Below are positions 36,368-48,600 of a stretch of DNA of 64,000 bases, piece after piece. Under the pieces are notes generated by a model. It made no database searches. It saw nothing but the letters and a program-made list of their open reading frames with translations, and was not told the origin of the DNA. The DNA comes from Mytilinidion resinicola. Lineage: Eukaryota; Ascomycota; Dothideomycetes; Mytilinidiales; Mytilinidiaceae. The stretch's first letter is position 1. Every line of letters begins with the position of its first letter. The translations under genes and the position numbers were made by a program. The stretch covers positions 2,027,087 through 2,091,086 of the forward strand of contig NW_022985438.1 in NCBI RefSeq assembly GCF_010093595.1, in the 5' to 3' direction.

Positions 36368-38408
36368 TGTGTTGAACGGGAGCGTCCAAGCTCAACAGAA
36401 GGCGTGAAAGGAATTGAAGGGTGAGGATTTCTAGAGGCGTTGCCGCAACGTCACGGAGCTGCATTTATAGCGGTCAGCTGGCGCTCAGAGGTTCTTGGGC
36501 CGCCGGCGGAGCTTGCTTGAGGAAGCTACGCACTTGTTCTCTGCAGGTCGGGTGGAGAGATCACTTACGGCAAACGTCGGACGGGGCTTGCAGGCAGGGC
36601 AATTGATGCGCCGCAGTGCCGTGCGTCTCACGAGAGAATCTATCTAGGAAGAAATGGAGGGCGGCGGTGCTGGGCAAGGCAGTGTCGAGGATGGAACTGT
36701 GCTTCGCCGTGGAGGAGCCGCCATTTGTGGTGGAGATTGAGCAGCGCAGTGAGAAGCCCGGGCAGACTAGCGCGAGCCCCGAGCTGATCCCTGCACGGAT
36801 GACTTCATCGGCCTGGGCAGCTTTGCAGACTCCACCTGGAGAAAGGGCCAAGGACGGGGCGACAGGACAGGGCCACAGGGCTATTCGCGGAGACATGCAC
36901 ACCACCGCCCAAGGCCCGCGTGTGCCGCCAACTGCTTCACCCCGCGTGCCCGCCTCGCAGCCGCGGCCACGGCCCGATCTGGGGAGCCTGAAGTTGTTCG
37001 GCAGCCCGCGATGGTCTGAAGGACCCGTGGCCCTCATCTCGCACCCGATAGCGACGATTGCTGGGCCAACGCCGGCGAGGGCGACGATGCCACCACCTCA
37101 GACCACCAACTTGCCTCCCTCGCGCCGACAATCCTCTCGAGAATCACCGTGGCCATGCGTCATGCCCGCCCGCGATCGCTGCCCTCTCGCCGCCGAGTGC
37201 GGGGTGGTAGTACCACATGCACATTGATAGCTTCCCAGCGCAACCGGGCCCCTCTCGCCTCCTCTCACCTCCTCTCCACTCCAGCCCATGGAATGCGCCC
37301 GAACCATGGCTTGCGGCGGTCCCGAGCCATCGCAGTCTTCCCAGGCTCGACCCCCATCGGCATGTCAGCAGACCCTTTGTATTCTGCCCGCGTAACCAGC
37401 CGCTGTTCAGTTCTCCAGAACCACGGCTTGCCTCAAGGGCCCACATGGCGGGACATCCTGGCGTGAACGTGCAGGTGGCTGGTCGTCTATGCAGCCAGTC
37501 ACCGGCCTGCAGCCAACGTTCGCTTCTGTCAGCACCACGTCCAGCTCTTGCATTACGAAGTAATTGGGCTTGCTAACTAGTCTCAAGCTAAGAGGATAAG
37601 TCCAATACGAAGTATAAACGAAGGAGAACACACCAAAGCAAACTTACACTCTTGAAGACCATACCTTCCCCTTCAACAGCACATTCCCCTTCATCACACC
37701 ATCCGCGCCATGCACGCTTATCGTCCACGTGCCTTAGCGTCCAGGCATTCAGGCAGGTCCGAGCCTTGGAACCTTCCGAGTTGTGCCGGCAGATCTACAG
37801 TGGGAGAATCTTGATCTGTGTGCACGTACAGGTTCGATAGAGACTCAGAGATCCTACACACAAGGAGGCTCAAGAATCACTGCTTGGGGTTACCCGCATC
37901 CAATTTTCAAAGGGCAGCTGAGCTGCCTCTTACCTCGCGAGCTTCCTAGCTACAAGACTACTCTTCGCAATAGTGTTCAACTTCCAAGGAGGTACTCAAG
38001 TAGACAGCATATCCACGTGCCTGGTCTTATAGCCAAGTACCATGAAATCCGCTATTGCATGTGCTCCATCTATGTACCACGCATATCATCGTGATGGGAA
38101 TAATTGACGGGAATGACTTTGAGAGTAAACTTGTAGAAGCAATCCAGTATATTCTGGCTGGGAAGAACAGTCCTCACTTGCAATTGGAATATATATGCCA
38201 CCAAGAAGGTTAATTTGTGGATACCCTATATATACCTGCGGGTGGCTTTCGCGATAACGCCATGGAATTGACCGAGGGGAAATGCCATCATTACCGTCAT
38301 TAATACGAACTAGTCTGAAAGCAAGAAGCACAGAGTTGTTGGCTTCTCTAACCTATTTCTCCTGGGTCGCCTGGATAACCCGATAATCCCCTGTTACTTC
38401 ATTCGCAG
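36368..38408. other. Intergenic: upstream region of glycogen synthase
   Basis: 2 kb, GC-rich at 36560-37560 with mirrored ORFs up to 203 codons that I do not consider genes. It probably holds the promoter and long 5'UTR of the glycogen synthase gene. Confidence 0.5.
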
Positions 38409-41400
38409 TTACAATCCAGCTTTCCACTTCTTTGCTACTGCGGCCTTGTGGAAGCGGTTCTTGAGATGTATTTCAAAGTTCGCCATAGGAGGCGTGTAGA
38501 GCTTTCCTGGGCAGTCAACGCAGCGAATGCGGGGCAAATATGTGTAGAGCACGCCTGGATGAGTAGGGGCCGGGAGGTCTGGCTTGAGCTGCAACACTAC
38601 CGAAGACTTAGCATCGATTGCCGAGAACACCATGACAGAAGCAATATTCGAGCTGGGATATGCTTGGAGAAGCTGCTCTAACTCTGAGCACACCCACTGG
38701 GGGACAGCGGGCGGGTCTTGGTTCATTCGAGTCCTCATGTTTCCCCATGTTTCAGGTACATCCTGTGGCCGAATGAAATGATCTCGGACTTTGGAGAGTC
38801 GTTCCTGTCCGATCATCGGCGTCTTCTGACCAGGGAGCAACCCTAAGCTCTGACGGGACGGAGATGCTCGTGATCGTAATGGAGAAGGCGAATCGCTCAG
38901 TGGAACAGCCGTGTCAGACGCCTCGTGTGATGTTCCACCAGCTGCACGAGCAGATTTCATGTCCGGTGTCTCGGTGAAGCATGGCACACTGTGGCGATAA
39001 GCAAGTGGCTTCCGGGGAACTTGAGGTGGTGTCTGCGCGATGTCTGCAATTTGATCTGCAGCGAAGCCGAGAGCATCCATCCCATCCCAGGGCTGGTTGC
39101 TGGGATGTGCCGACGGAATACTCTCCTCCCAACTTGAGGCGGGCTTCTGGGAACCTAAAAGACGAGCAATGCGCGGTTCCATGGCCGAGTGTTGTTTCAT
39201 CAGTGACAACGGCTTAGCTTCATGCATCTGCTCTTGCATGTGTGAAGGGAGTGACAACAACTCTGGCTGCTCAGCCGGAGCAGTGGTTTGTGGCCTGAAA
39301 TGAGCAGTCGCAGGAACCTGGAAGTCGGCAAAAAGCGTGGGACCTGTACACCATTCCAAGTCCTCAGTAGCTTGAGGAGCTTCGGCTGGTGCCAATTTGC
39401 GTGTTTTGGTTAGCTTTTTGCATTCTTCCTGGCCAAATCTGACGCAGCAATGGCAGCGGTTCCGATCATCGGGTATTGCTGGGGGAGAGCATCGTAACTG
39501 TAGAAATTAGTAAATGTTCTAATAAGTCATTAGAAGTCCACAAGATCATGGTGTTTCCTACCTTCCGAGTTCTGCAATAGCGACAGGCATCAGTCCCTCT
39601 CATGCGTGGCGCTGGCTTCTGCATCAGAGGCGAAGGCTGTGAGGGCTCGACGAATGTTTCCAAGGAAGACTTTCCAAAACGGCCCACAGGAGCAGTCGTG
39701 GTGATGGAAGCATCTTTCTCTGGAGCATTGCGTTTTGCTTCACTCTTGATGATGTTCAGCATCTCTTCACCCTTTGGAGCAGTTGTCAAGTTCTGATATC
39801 CCCTTGCTGTTATGAGAATGTCGTCCTCAATCCGCACACCGCCGACGGGTATGTATCTCGAAAGTACATCTTTATTGATGTACTTGGAATGGACTGGCGA
39901 TGGGAGGTAAAGAGTTTCGAGTGCGTATAGCGAGAAATAGATTCCAGGCTCCACAGTGACTATCATACCCTCTTCCAGAGCGGGACTCTGGGGATCCGTT
40001 GGTGACAAGCAGAGTCCAGAGTTAAAGACCGGGAGATGATAGTTGGGGGAGTATTTGGAGCTTGCTTGAGCATTACTGGAATCGAAAATTTCGTCCTCCG
40101 ATAACGACATTAGCTCCCGTTGGCCTATGTCGTGGACTTCAAGACCAATATGGTGGCCCAGACCGTGAGGAAAGAACGCTCTCGAGGTGCCGGCGCGGTA
40201 GATTTCTTCGGGTGAACCATTGTGGAGGATTCCCAGGGCCAACAAGCCACCGATTGCGATTTGATGGGCGAGGATGTGCAGATCCAAATACCGAACTCTG
40301 GGGGCTAGTCGCTTGATGCAGCAATTCTGCATTGTCTGTACCAAGTCGTAGATTTGCTTTGCCTCTTTAGATGGCCAAGATCCTGACAACGGGAATGATC
40401 TGGTGACATCACTCGCGTAGCACTCCCACTCACAGCCTGCATCCAAGCACATCATCTGTCGGCCTTTGAGCGGTTCATCGTTCTTAATGTAGTGCAGGGT
40501 GCTTGCATTGACGCCCGATGCCGCGATCACTTCGTATGCCTGATGCTTAGCCCCTTCAGCGACACAGGCGTCGAGGAATATAGCTTCAACCTGAGATTCA
40601 TTCTTGAATTTCAGAATGTTGAGAAGTACTTCGCGATGTGCTTTGGCCGTTATCTCGTTAGCTTTGCGGATTAGACCGATTTCGTGGGAGTCTTTGATCA
40701 TCCGGGCGGAATTGATAGCCAGCTGCAGCTTCTCATGATCCACACGCGGATGCTTCTCTTGGCCCGGTATGGCAGCTTGGTCCGGATGAAGGATGTATAT
40801 GTCGCCCTCGTGGCTAAGCGGCCAGGCTTTGACAAAGTTCGAGACTGAAGTCGTAAAATGGACTTCGTCTACGTCATACTTGTCGAAAGCTTCCGCTCGG
40901 GTAGATCCGCGGCCGTTCCAGATGACGGTTGTTGGGTCGATCTTCGGAATGAAGAGTGTGAGAGTGTCCTCATTTATGTCATACGCAAGATGACAGTCTG
41001 TTTCGTTGACGCTGGAACTCGTCAGTAACGTCAAAAATATTATGATAGAGTGAGGGAAAAGATAACCCCGGAATATGAAATGATATGCATTATTGAGAGC
41101 ATCTCTATCGTAACGTAAAGTGCTTGTGCGTTAAGGAAACTAGAACGAGGTGAAGATAGGAGGTAGGAAAGATTTTGATCACTCTAATTCGGCAGACGCG
41201 ACAAGGCTGGGCTACCTCCAAAAACGTTGGAGTGATAGACATAAGAAAGCAGCTTCACGAGGGATGGACATGTGTAAAGCTTGCAAGAACTGGCACATGA
41301 GGAATATAATGTTTGAACTCACCCGCTTAGATAGTAGAAGTACCTCCGCTGCCGGAAAGGCTTTGGCTGGTCGCTATCCTCCTCATACTCCGTCGGCGCA

Positions 41401-41594
41401 CCCGGAAGGTAGATAAGCCCTTTCGAGGCTTTGAGTTTCTGGGCCACCCTCTGTGCGTGCTGTTTGGCCGGATACTTCTCCAAGGGCGATGACGAGTCGA
41501 TGTGGACCCAAAAGTCTTTGACAACCTGTTGCTCGTTCTGGAGCCTGTTGTACAGCTCCGTAGCCTTCAGCTCCTGGGGCGCGGCGGAGGCCAT
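38409..41594 (-). CDS. Prolidase/aminopeptidase-P-like M24B peptidase fused to a Zn2Cys6 cluster and a second zinc-finger-like domain
   Basis: Exons 41594-41323, 41011-39562 and 39497-38409 sum to 937 codons. Residues about 1-485 form a complete M24B metallopeptidase cleaving Xaa-Pro bonds: N-terminal creatinase-like domain, metal ligands in [21 protein letters not shown] (two Asp), HGLGHHIG (His), VEPGIYF and [10 protein letters not shown] (Glu), then the usual family end [13 protein letters not shown]. Instead of stopping, the frame runs about 50 codons into a classic fungal zinc cluster, C-x2-C-x6-C-x11-C-x2-C-x7-C (starting [11 protein letters not shown]), which the last 64-nt intron splits. 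A disordered Ser/Pro-rich stretch follows. The C-terminal module [15 protein letters not shown]...HLKNRFH (C-x2-C-x14-H-x5-H) resembles a block I associate with fungal SNF5/SMARCB1-like proteins. The zinc-cluster part could also be made from an internal Met just before it. Confidence 0.82.
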
Positions 41595-43594
41595 ACCCGG
41601 CACCTGTTGAACTAATCTCACGGGATCGCGAAAAGGATGATGAAGCGTCGGAGTGTGGTGTCGCAGAAGCAAGGTGTTGGCGCGGGTGATAGATAACGTG
41701 GGAGGTTCGCACGGGCCAACTCAGCCGGTGAACGACTCCACAGCCTCAATCGCCAGGAGCTTCTGGTGACAGGAACTTAGGCAGTGTTCACCTTTCGCAG
41801 GCAGACAGGAGAACCCGGGGAAAGTCGTGCTGTAACCGTTGGCACGGTGGTGTATGAGCTTTTGGGAGAGCAGCAGCGGACGAGGGGCCTTTTCTAAGGT
41901 CCGCCCTAGCATCTTCATGCGCTTGTACGACGCTGTACAACACGACACCTCGCTCGCATGCATTATCGGACAGGAGCAGACAATATTGGGCAATGCCGAT
42001 TTGGATGATGGGCTCAGAGCTGCCCTTACCGCTGATAGACATTGTCCGCAGACCTCTGTCATATCCTAATTCATGGAATCACACTCGACTAGGCGAAGCC
42101 ACTACCTCCACGAAGAAGCATATCTCATCTCGCTCTCGGGACAGGCTACTAGGGTCCCTAGAACCGTCTGTCTGACGAGGGCAGGCACATAATATACCGT
42201 ATATGTGTCACGATAATCACCAACTCTCCTGAATTTAGACGTCCACTGCGGGGTGAAGGATCACAATCCCCTGCGGACTACTTCTGTCACACGGGACAGA
42301 TTTCGAGGATTTTGTGATCTGTCTTCCCTCCCCGTTATCTTATCATCAGGCTTTGCACTAAAGACAACACTAGCTGAGAATGAACAATCCATAACAACGC
42401 CTTAGCTCTAATTGAAAGCCCCGTGGTAAAGCTTTGGACATGAAGGATATCAGAGACTTGGTCCAGTTTTCCATCTCTGAACAAAATACTCGGAAACAAG
42501 TCGGATTTCCAATTGCTTTCCGTATTTCTTTGTCACAAATCTGATTTTCAACTTCATGCTCTTGGCCCCAACTTGGAACCCAAATTTTAAGTACGGAAAT
42601 ATCTGTATGTACTCGAAACTCTACAACTTTTCAGTACAAAGACTCGCTCAAAACTCATTGGCACCTACACACAATCGTCCCGAGCAGGAGAAAAGGTTCA
42701 AAATCCTGCCATCGGAGAATGTGGAGGCCAACTAATCCGCATAGGTTGCGTCCTGTGTGTCAACAAAGCACTTCCATAATACCTTACCATATACTCTAGC
42801 AACATACCGACTCATCACTTGGCACGTCAGTTCATCACTAAGACCTATGTTAGTCAGCGTGGGGTCTGAAAGGGGCTGAACGGGCCGCCTAAGTCACATG
42901 GTCCACATGCCTAAAACATCAGCCATGTTCTCCCGGCAGCGACGAAACAAGGCACCCACGGGGCCAGATAGTCAACGTTGGCGAGGCCATGTCTTCCAGG
43001 CGGGAAGATCCGAGATCAAAATGGCGTTTCCGAGCCCGTGGTACAGTCCTCTCGCTATTCACCTCGGTGCGGGGAAGAATGTCTCACCTGCGGCCAGGCC
43101 CCCCGTCATGCACAACGGCTGTGGCTTCGGTTGTGGCTCTGTCCCCGGTACAGTAACGTCACGATCAGCCAGCTGTAGAACTTCGAGTCCGGCTTGTCTG
43201 ACAGTCCGGAGTTTGATTTATCCCCATAATGTTGGATGGCTGAAATAGTAGTGCCATGAAATAACAAGTATTCTAAGGATGAAGCCCGACAAGCGATTTA
43301 TCAAGCGGTAATTAGATACGAGTAGTAGAGATAGACAATCTGGTATATGTTTAAGATAGGTAAAAGAAAGGCATAAGGCATTAAAGTTAGGGTCCTCGCG
43401 GTTCACATATCCTTCCAATAGTTGATCGAATCCGCTCCAGCTCCAACACGCTAGCCTAAAGTCTGCCTGCGGACAAGTGGGAGTATCAAGTTTACCTCAG
43501 TCTGAAGCCCGCATTCTCATCATGAGATGCGTAAGAGATATGCCGCCAGCTGCTGCAGTTCTCTCCCAAACTTCCAAGAAGCCCACGGCTGCTC
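41595..43594. other. Intergenic, nothing recognised
   Basis: 2 kb between two minus-strand genes. AT-richer at 42200-42700. An in-frame ATG at 41672 could extend the peptidase by 26 residues ([14 protein letters not shown]...). No other gene is supported. Confidence 0.5.
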
Positions 43595-45670
43595 TTACAC
43601 CTTTCCCCAGCCTAGTTCTTTGCCTTGGCCTTGGCTCTCACCCCAGTAGGCTCTGCTACTTGAGTAAGCACCCTTCGCCCGCTCCTCTTCGAAAAGAGAG
43701 CGAGCCTTCTCTGCTAGATATCTTGTGCGGACACTCAAGTCAAATTCGAATGGTACCGGCTTTGCTATGAGCAGTGTTGTGTAGTCAAGTGTTGGATCAA
43801 GATCTTGGCTAGACTTCTTGGTCTTGACGCGAACCTTTTCCATATGCGCCTCGTCTTCTGCGATATCTGCAGCCGGCCAGGCACCCGGATAGAAAAGCTC
43901 TTCAGTCGCTTCCGACTTTTCCAGACCAGCGTTCAACTCTTCGGCGGAGATAGTCGCATTTGCGTGGTGGCGTCGGAGACCATATTTCTCGTCAAGTTCT
44001 TCGGCTTCGGACTGTGAGTCGTAGCCAGAGTCGCTGCAGGCTTCGTCACTGTTATTTTCGCTTTTTTTCGCAATGTTGAATAACCAGGCGATAGATCCAA
44101 TCCCGATCAACATGTCCTCGTCTGCGACACCCTGACCTTGGCACACCCTGCGGCCATACCCAAACTGCGTGCAGTTAATCACTGTGGGATATTGCGAGAG
44201 CGGCTCGCGATAAGTCGGAAATTCAGGCTTAACCCAGCGCAGAGGGTTGAAGATTTCAGGGTCTGGGAACATAGCGGGGTCGCGAGAAATGGCCCTAACG
44301 TCGGTTAGCGATCGACCAATGAGGACAGCTCTAGGCCAACGTCAACGTCTGCTTACCATTCAAGTGGATGCATCACACTGCCCTTGGGGATGTGGTAGCC
44401 GGCATACGAGTCGTCTTGGATCAGGTAATGTGGGATGCCGGTGGGAACAGGTGGGCGCCAGCGCAGACATTCCCGGATGACAGCGCGCAAGAACGGGAGG
44501 TTCTCGCGATCCTCCGATCGAGGCGGGCGATCTCCGCAGACCCTGTCGAGCTCTTCCTGGAGCATCGGGAGATACTGCGGGTAGTGGCACATCGCGAGAC
44601 AGAAGGTTTGCATGGGTGCCGCGATGGTGAGTGCGCCAGCGATACCATGCATGCCGACCGAGTACGCGCCTTCCATATCGTACTGGAACCCCCAGCTTCC
44701 TCGATGCTCGAGGAATGTCTTCATCCAAGACTGAGGTGCTCTCTTTTCTTTCATGTCATGCTCAACGTCCTTCTGCATTATCTCAAAGAATTTCCGCTCA
44801 GTCTTCGCACGTCGTCGTTCCCATGCCTTGGGTGGTGAGAGCCAGTCCGGAAGAGACATGAGGAACGGGAGCTTGTTGCCCATTGCTCCAGTAGGCGATA
44901 CCCCGATGAGAAGCTCACGCGCTCTCTGTTTCAGCTCCTCGTTGGCTTCGCTGTGACCCCAGGCCAAGCGACATGTAACCCGAGATATGAACGACTCCAA
45001 TGCGTGGTTATACTGCGATGGTTGTTCCATCAACTCTACGAGCATGCGTTTCGCCTCGAGTTCAGGGTAACGGTGGAACTTTGCGTTCTCCGACTCTCGC
45101 ATCACGGTGTTTGCGAATTTACGTTGTCGTGCCCATGCGCCTATGTCAAGTTAGTAAGGTCCACATTAGAGAGAATGTTCCAGCCTTGACTAACCATTCT
45201 TGCTTGTTAGGGGAAGATACTGGCCACTGGTCCGGTTGTCATCAATGAGCGCAGGGATGTGAGGGCGGTCTGAGTAGATGGCACCCTTCTTGGACAGAAG
45301 ATCGTGTGCTACCTGATCAGACGATATCCAAACATGGTTGCTGCCAGCGAGGTTGACCTGGTAGATTGGGCCGTACTCCTTTGCCCACTCGGCGAACTTG
45401 ACAGCGCTGTTCTTCTCGGGCACATCCGGCACAGAGCCTAGGATAGGATAACCTGAGGTTCAAGAAATATAAGAAGATGTTCTAAGAACTGCACGACCTC
45501 GGCGATGTCACGCTGCAGAGCCTTCACGTGGGTTGGAGGATCATACCTTTGGGACCTGGTAGCTCCTTCAGACCAGGGGGGAGACGCTTGTGGGGACGAT
45601 TTGCAAATCGCTTCCAGAGCGTTGCAGCGCACAGGATGGAGACGACCAAGAAGAGAGACAGGAGAGCCAT
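43595..45670 (-). CDS. Cytochrome P450 (OrdA/CYP64-like E-class) with an acidic insertion
   Basis: Exons 45670-45547, 45452-45195, 45140-44357 and 44294-43595 give 621 residues, about 100 longer than usual. N-terminal anchor MALLSLFLVVSILCAATLW, then the hinge RLPPGLKELPGPKGYPILG, a CYP-type ENLPFLRAVIRECLRWRPPVP (ExxR), FNPLRW and the heme loop FGYGRRVCQGQG. The I-helix region (SVGMHGIAGALTIAAP) lacks the usual acid-Thr pair. After the heme-side helix SIAWLFNIAKK the chain enters about 75 residues of Asp/Glu/Ser-rich sequence before resuming with the conserved DYTTLLIAKPVPFEFDLSVR strand. The overall style resembles fungal secondary-metabolite P450s of the O-methylsterigmatocystin oxidoreductase group. 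No biosynthetic backbone gene is nearby. Substrate unknown. Confidence 0.9.
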
Positions 45671-48600
45671 AGTTTGAGATGAGGTCTCGCTTCACGCAAA
45701 GATAGCAATGAGTTTGCAGGACAAGAGGAGGAACGGAAGCGAGTACGCGTCTTTCGACGATCACGCAGCGTGCTCTGATGATTATAAACAGCACAGGTCA
45801 ATGTGGGATACCGGATTGCCGGGCCTGCTGGCAGATGGAACGCTAGACTCAGCCGTGGACATGGTGAAGTAATATCAGGCATCCTACCACGCGATGCCGG
45901 CGTCATGCGGGACACAACCCACTCCTGGGCCATCCAAGCGCCAATTGAGCACCTGGCCGGCGGCGCAGACGAGCCACGGCCCTAGTTTATGGCAGCTTTG
46001 ACAACTGAGTGGACCATGAGGCACTGTCAAGGCAAGTGTCAGTCAGCGCTCTTGTGACAGTTGGCGCTGCAGCTGCTGTGTTCCCCTCCCCGAAGTCCGG
46101 GAGAGAGGGATCGTCCAAGGAGTTCAGGGAGAGGTCATTCTGAGAATGATGCTCCTAAGCGAGAAGACGTGGTGGTGGAGGATCTCTGGGCCGGGCAAAT
46201 AGGGCAGGCGCTGCGCGGAAGAGCGTGGATCGGGGACACGCAACTAGGGATAGTGGTGTGGCATGCCGCCGCACAGCGACAAGATGGCTGCTGGGACTTC
46301 GCGATGTCGGGGCGCATGTGGTCGCACGACATCAGAGGCAAAGAGATGGATGTCTGGCGGCGAGTGGGTGCAGCAAAAGTGCCGACGCAAGCCCAGATCC
46401 TGCATCTGTTGCGGGCTGGCTGGATGCGCACCGCACTGCAAGCACATTGCGATCATGATTCGAAGCGGTTGACGTCGGAGGCTGCAGAATGCGCGCGGGT
46501 GCAGCTGTCGTCGGTGCTTGATGCCCAGACGTGGTGTTGATCAACGTTCGGACCAGGGCCCCTGGCTATCGCGCATCGAGCTGGGCTGGTGGCGTCCTGG
46601 CGCCCAGGGGTGAAGGACGCAAAACGGCCGTCCTGGGCACGGCACACGTGCCGACTTGCTCACTCACTGCTCGCACCTGCCGTCACGGTGGAGGTTCTCC
46701 ACACCGCGGCCATCAGCAATGCCTCTGCCGGCGTGAGCAATGCCTCTGCCGGTGTGAGCAATGCCTCTGCAGGTGTGCGGGCGCAAGCGCAACAAGCGCA
46801 TCGGCGTGCCCATTCCGCTTTCCAGGCGTCGGACATTAAATTCTGGGCGCCAGGCGTCCCGCGCTATCCCACGATACCAACCTCCAGCTTCTTCGATACG
46901 GCGTCCCACGACGCTCGGGCTGGCGGCGATGCTCGTCGGCAGCTAGCTGCATCTGTCCACAAGGAGAAAGCCACCCCAGAGCCTCCCAGCATTGTCGCAG
47001 ATCTTGCGCCTAGTCCCAACCTCATATCCACCGCGTGGAGAGCCGGCCTCCATGTCCGAACTCGCTACCTGGCCCCTTTCGTCTCCATTTTGCGACCGCC
47101 TTTCGTCATGCTGTCGTCGCGGCGTCCCGACCGCGCGCCTCTGCCGTTGTAATATGCGAGTGACAAGCCCCGACGACACCTGGAGTACGGGGTGCATGCA
47201 GTGAGCCCAAGCGAGCATCTCGGAGCGTCGGCGCAAGACGCCCTGTATAGACTGAGTTACCAAGGATGCAAGCCGACGTTGCGAGCCTCAGCCCGCGGTC
47301 GTACTCTGGGGACCTCAAACGTGTCGCACGACCCTGGAACGAAACTTCCGGCATCCTTCACTCTGCAGTACGCCATCCATCCTAGGGAAGATCTAGCGAC
47401 ACCAGCCGGCGAGGTGGGCGTGAACTGCCACGGCACAGCGGTGGAGACGGGCTATATCTGCTCACACATTACCGCCTTGCAGTCAATAGAGAACGCCCGG
47501 GAGCCAAGTCGCGTCGACAACCATCTCGTAAACCTCCACCGTGTGTGCGCCCATAGACCCTGCTAGCAAAGAGCTGATGCTCAATCCGAAACACTCACGA
47601 GAACTTGGGTTCGTAAAGATTATTCCAGTAGGGTGTCATCGCGAAGTCCCGCCAAAGCCGCGGAGTGCATCTACAGCGCCTGCCTTTTAGGCATAGGCAT
47701 TAAGAGCGTGCCCAGAAGATGCGCTGATTGTGCCAAGTTACCACCTACCAAACTCTGCATGGCTATTACGTCGAGGCCACGCAGCACTGCCTCGTTGCGG
47801 CGACACTTCCGATCCTCTACCAACCTGGTTGTGGTTCACCTGTACGCTGTCGCGAAACCACCGCCCCAAGGGCCATACCCTAGTATGCTGTAAACGTCTG
47901 CTGTGCGACCGTCACGTCCTGGGCCATGCCTTTCAGCCCAACGATATGCAACGTCTGGGCCACAGAATGCCTTGCATGGTACCCCCTACTCTGTCTAGGG
48001 GAACTACGGAACTTTGCTCCTCCCAGTAAGTGAATCCCTAGAGTTGTTGCTATTGTTGGCTTAGTGAATCTGTTACGTTCGCTAAGAACGGGGGTTAGGC
48101 GTTCTTCGGAGTTTGAAAGCTTTCTAAAGGTCAGAGCTCTTGTTGCTATGAATTCTTCTCGCCAGAAAGCGCCATGCCTGTGATTTTAGGGGATCCTAGA
48201 ATTTTCTCGGAGCATTCACGAGCACCTTGTTCTGGGGTGTGTGTGCGAGTCTACCTACCTACAGTCTCTCCTATAGTACGGTCCTTTCTATCTTGAGGCG
48301 ACGTTTGTTTGCGCCATTGTTGTGTGGCGTTTCTGGGTTTTTCTTTTCTCCTTCCACGCAGATGCATGCATGCAGCTTTCCCTCCATGTCTCAGCCAATC
48401 CACGAGCAAGGAGCGCGCAGCCAAAAAGCCACCAAATATTCTCCGCGCGAGCTATTTCTGCAGGTTCCCGAAAGCCAGGCCTGTACACAAAAACCCTCTA
48501 GAAATCGCCAGGGCTCCGACCTCTTGACTTTGATCAAGTCCAAAACCAGGGTGTCCCGAGGTTTTCAAAGTATCGTTCGATCCATCATGCGCCAGGATAA

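Noticed and set aside
36561..37576. ORFs up to 203 codons upstream of glycogen synthase
   Set aside because: GC-rich mirrored ORFs with no motif; position fits a promoter/5'UTR.
46061..47566. ORFs of 100-187 codons in the 6.1-kb gap
   Set aside because: No domain, overlapping frames; only the minisatellite gives apparent regularity.
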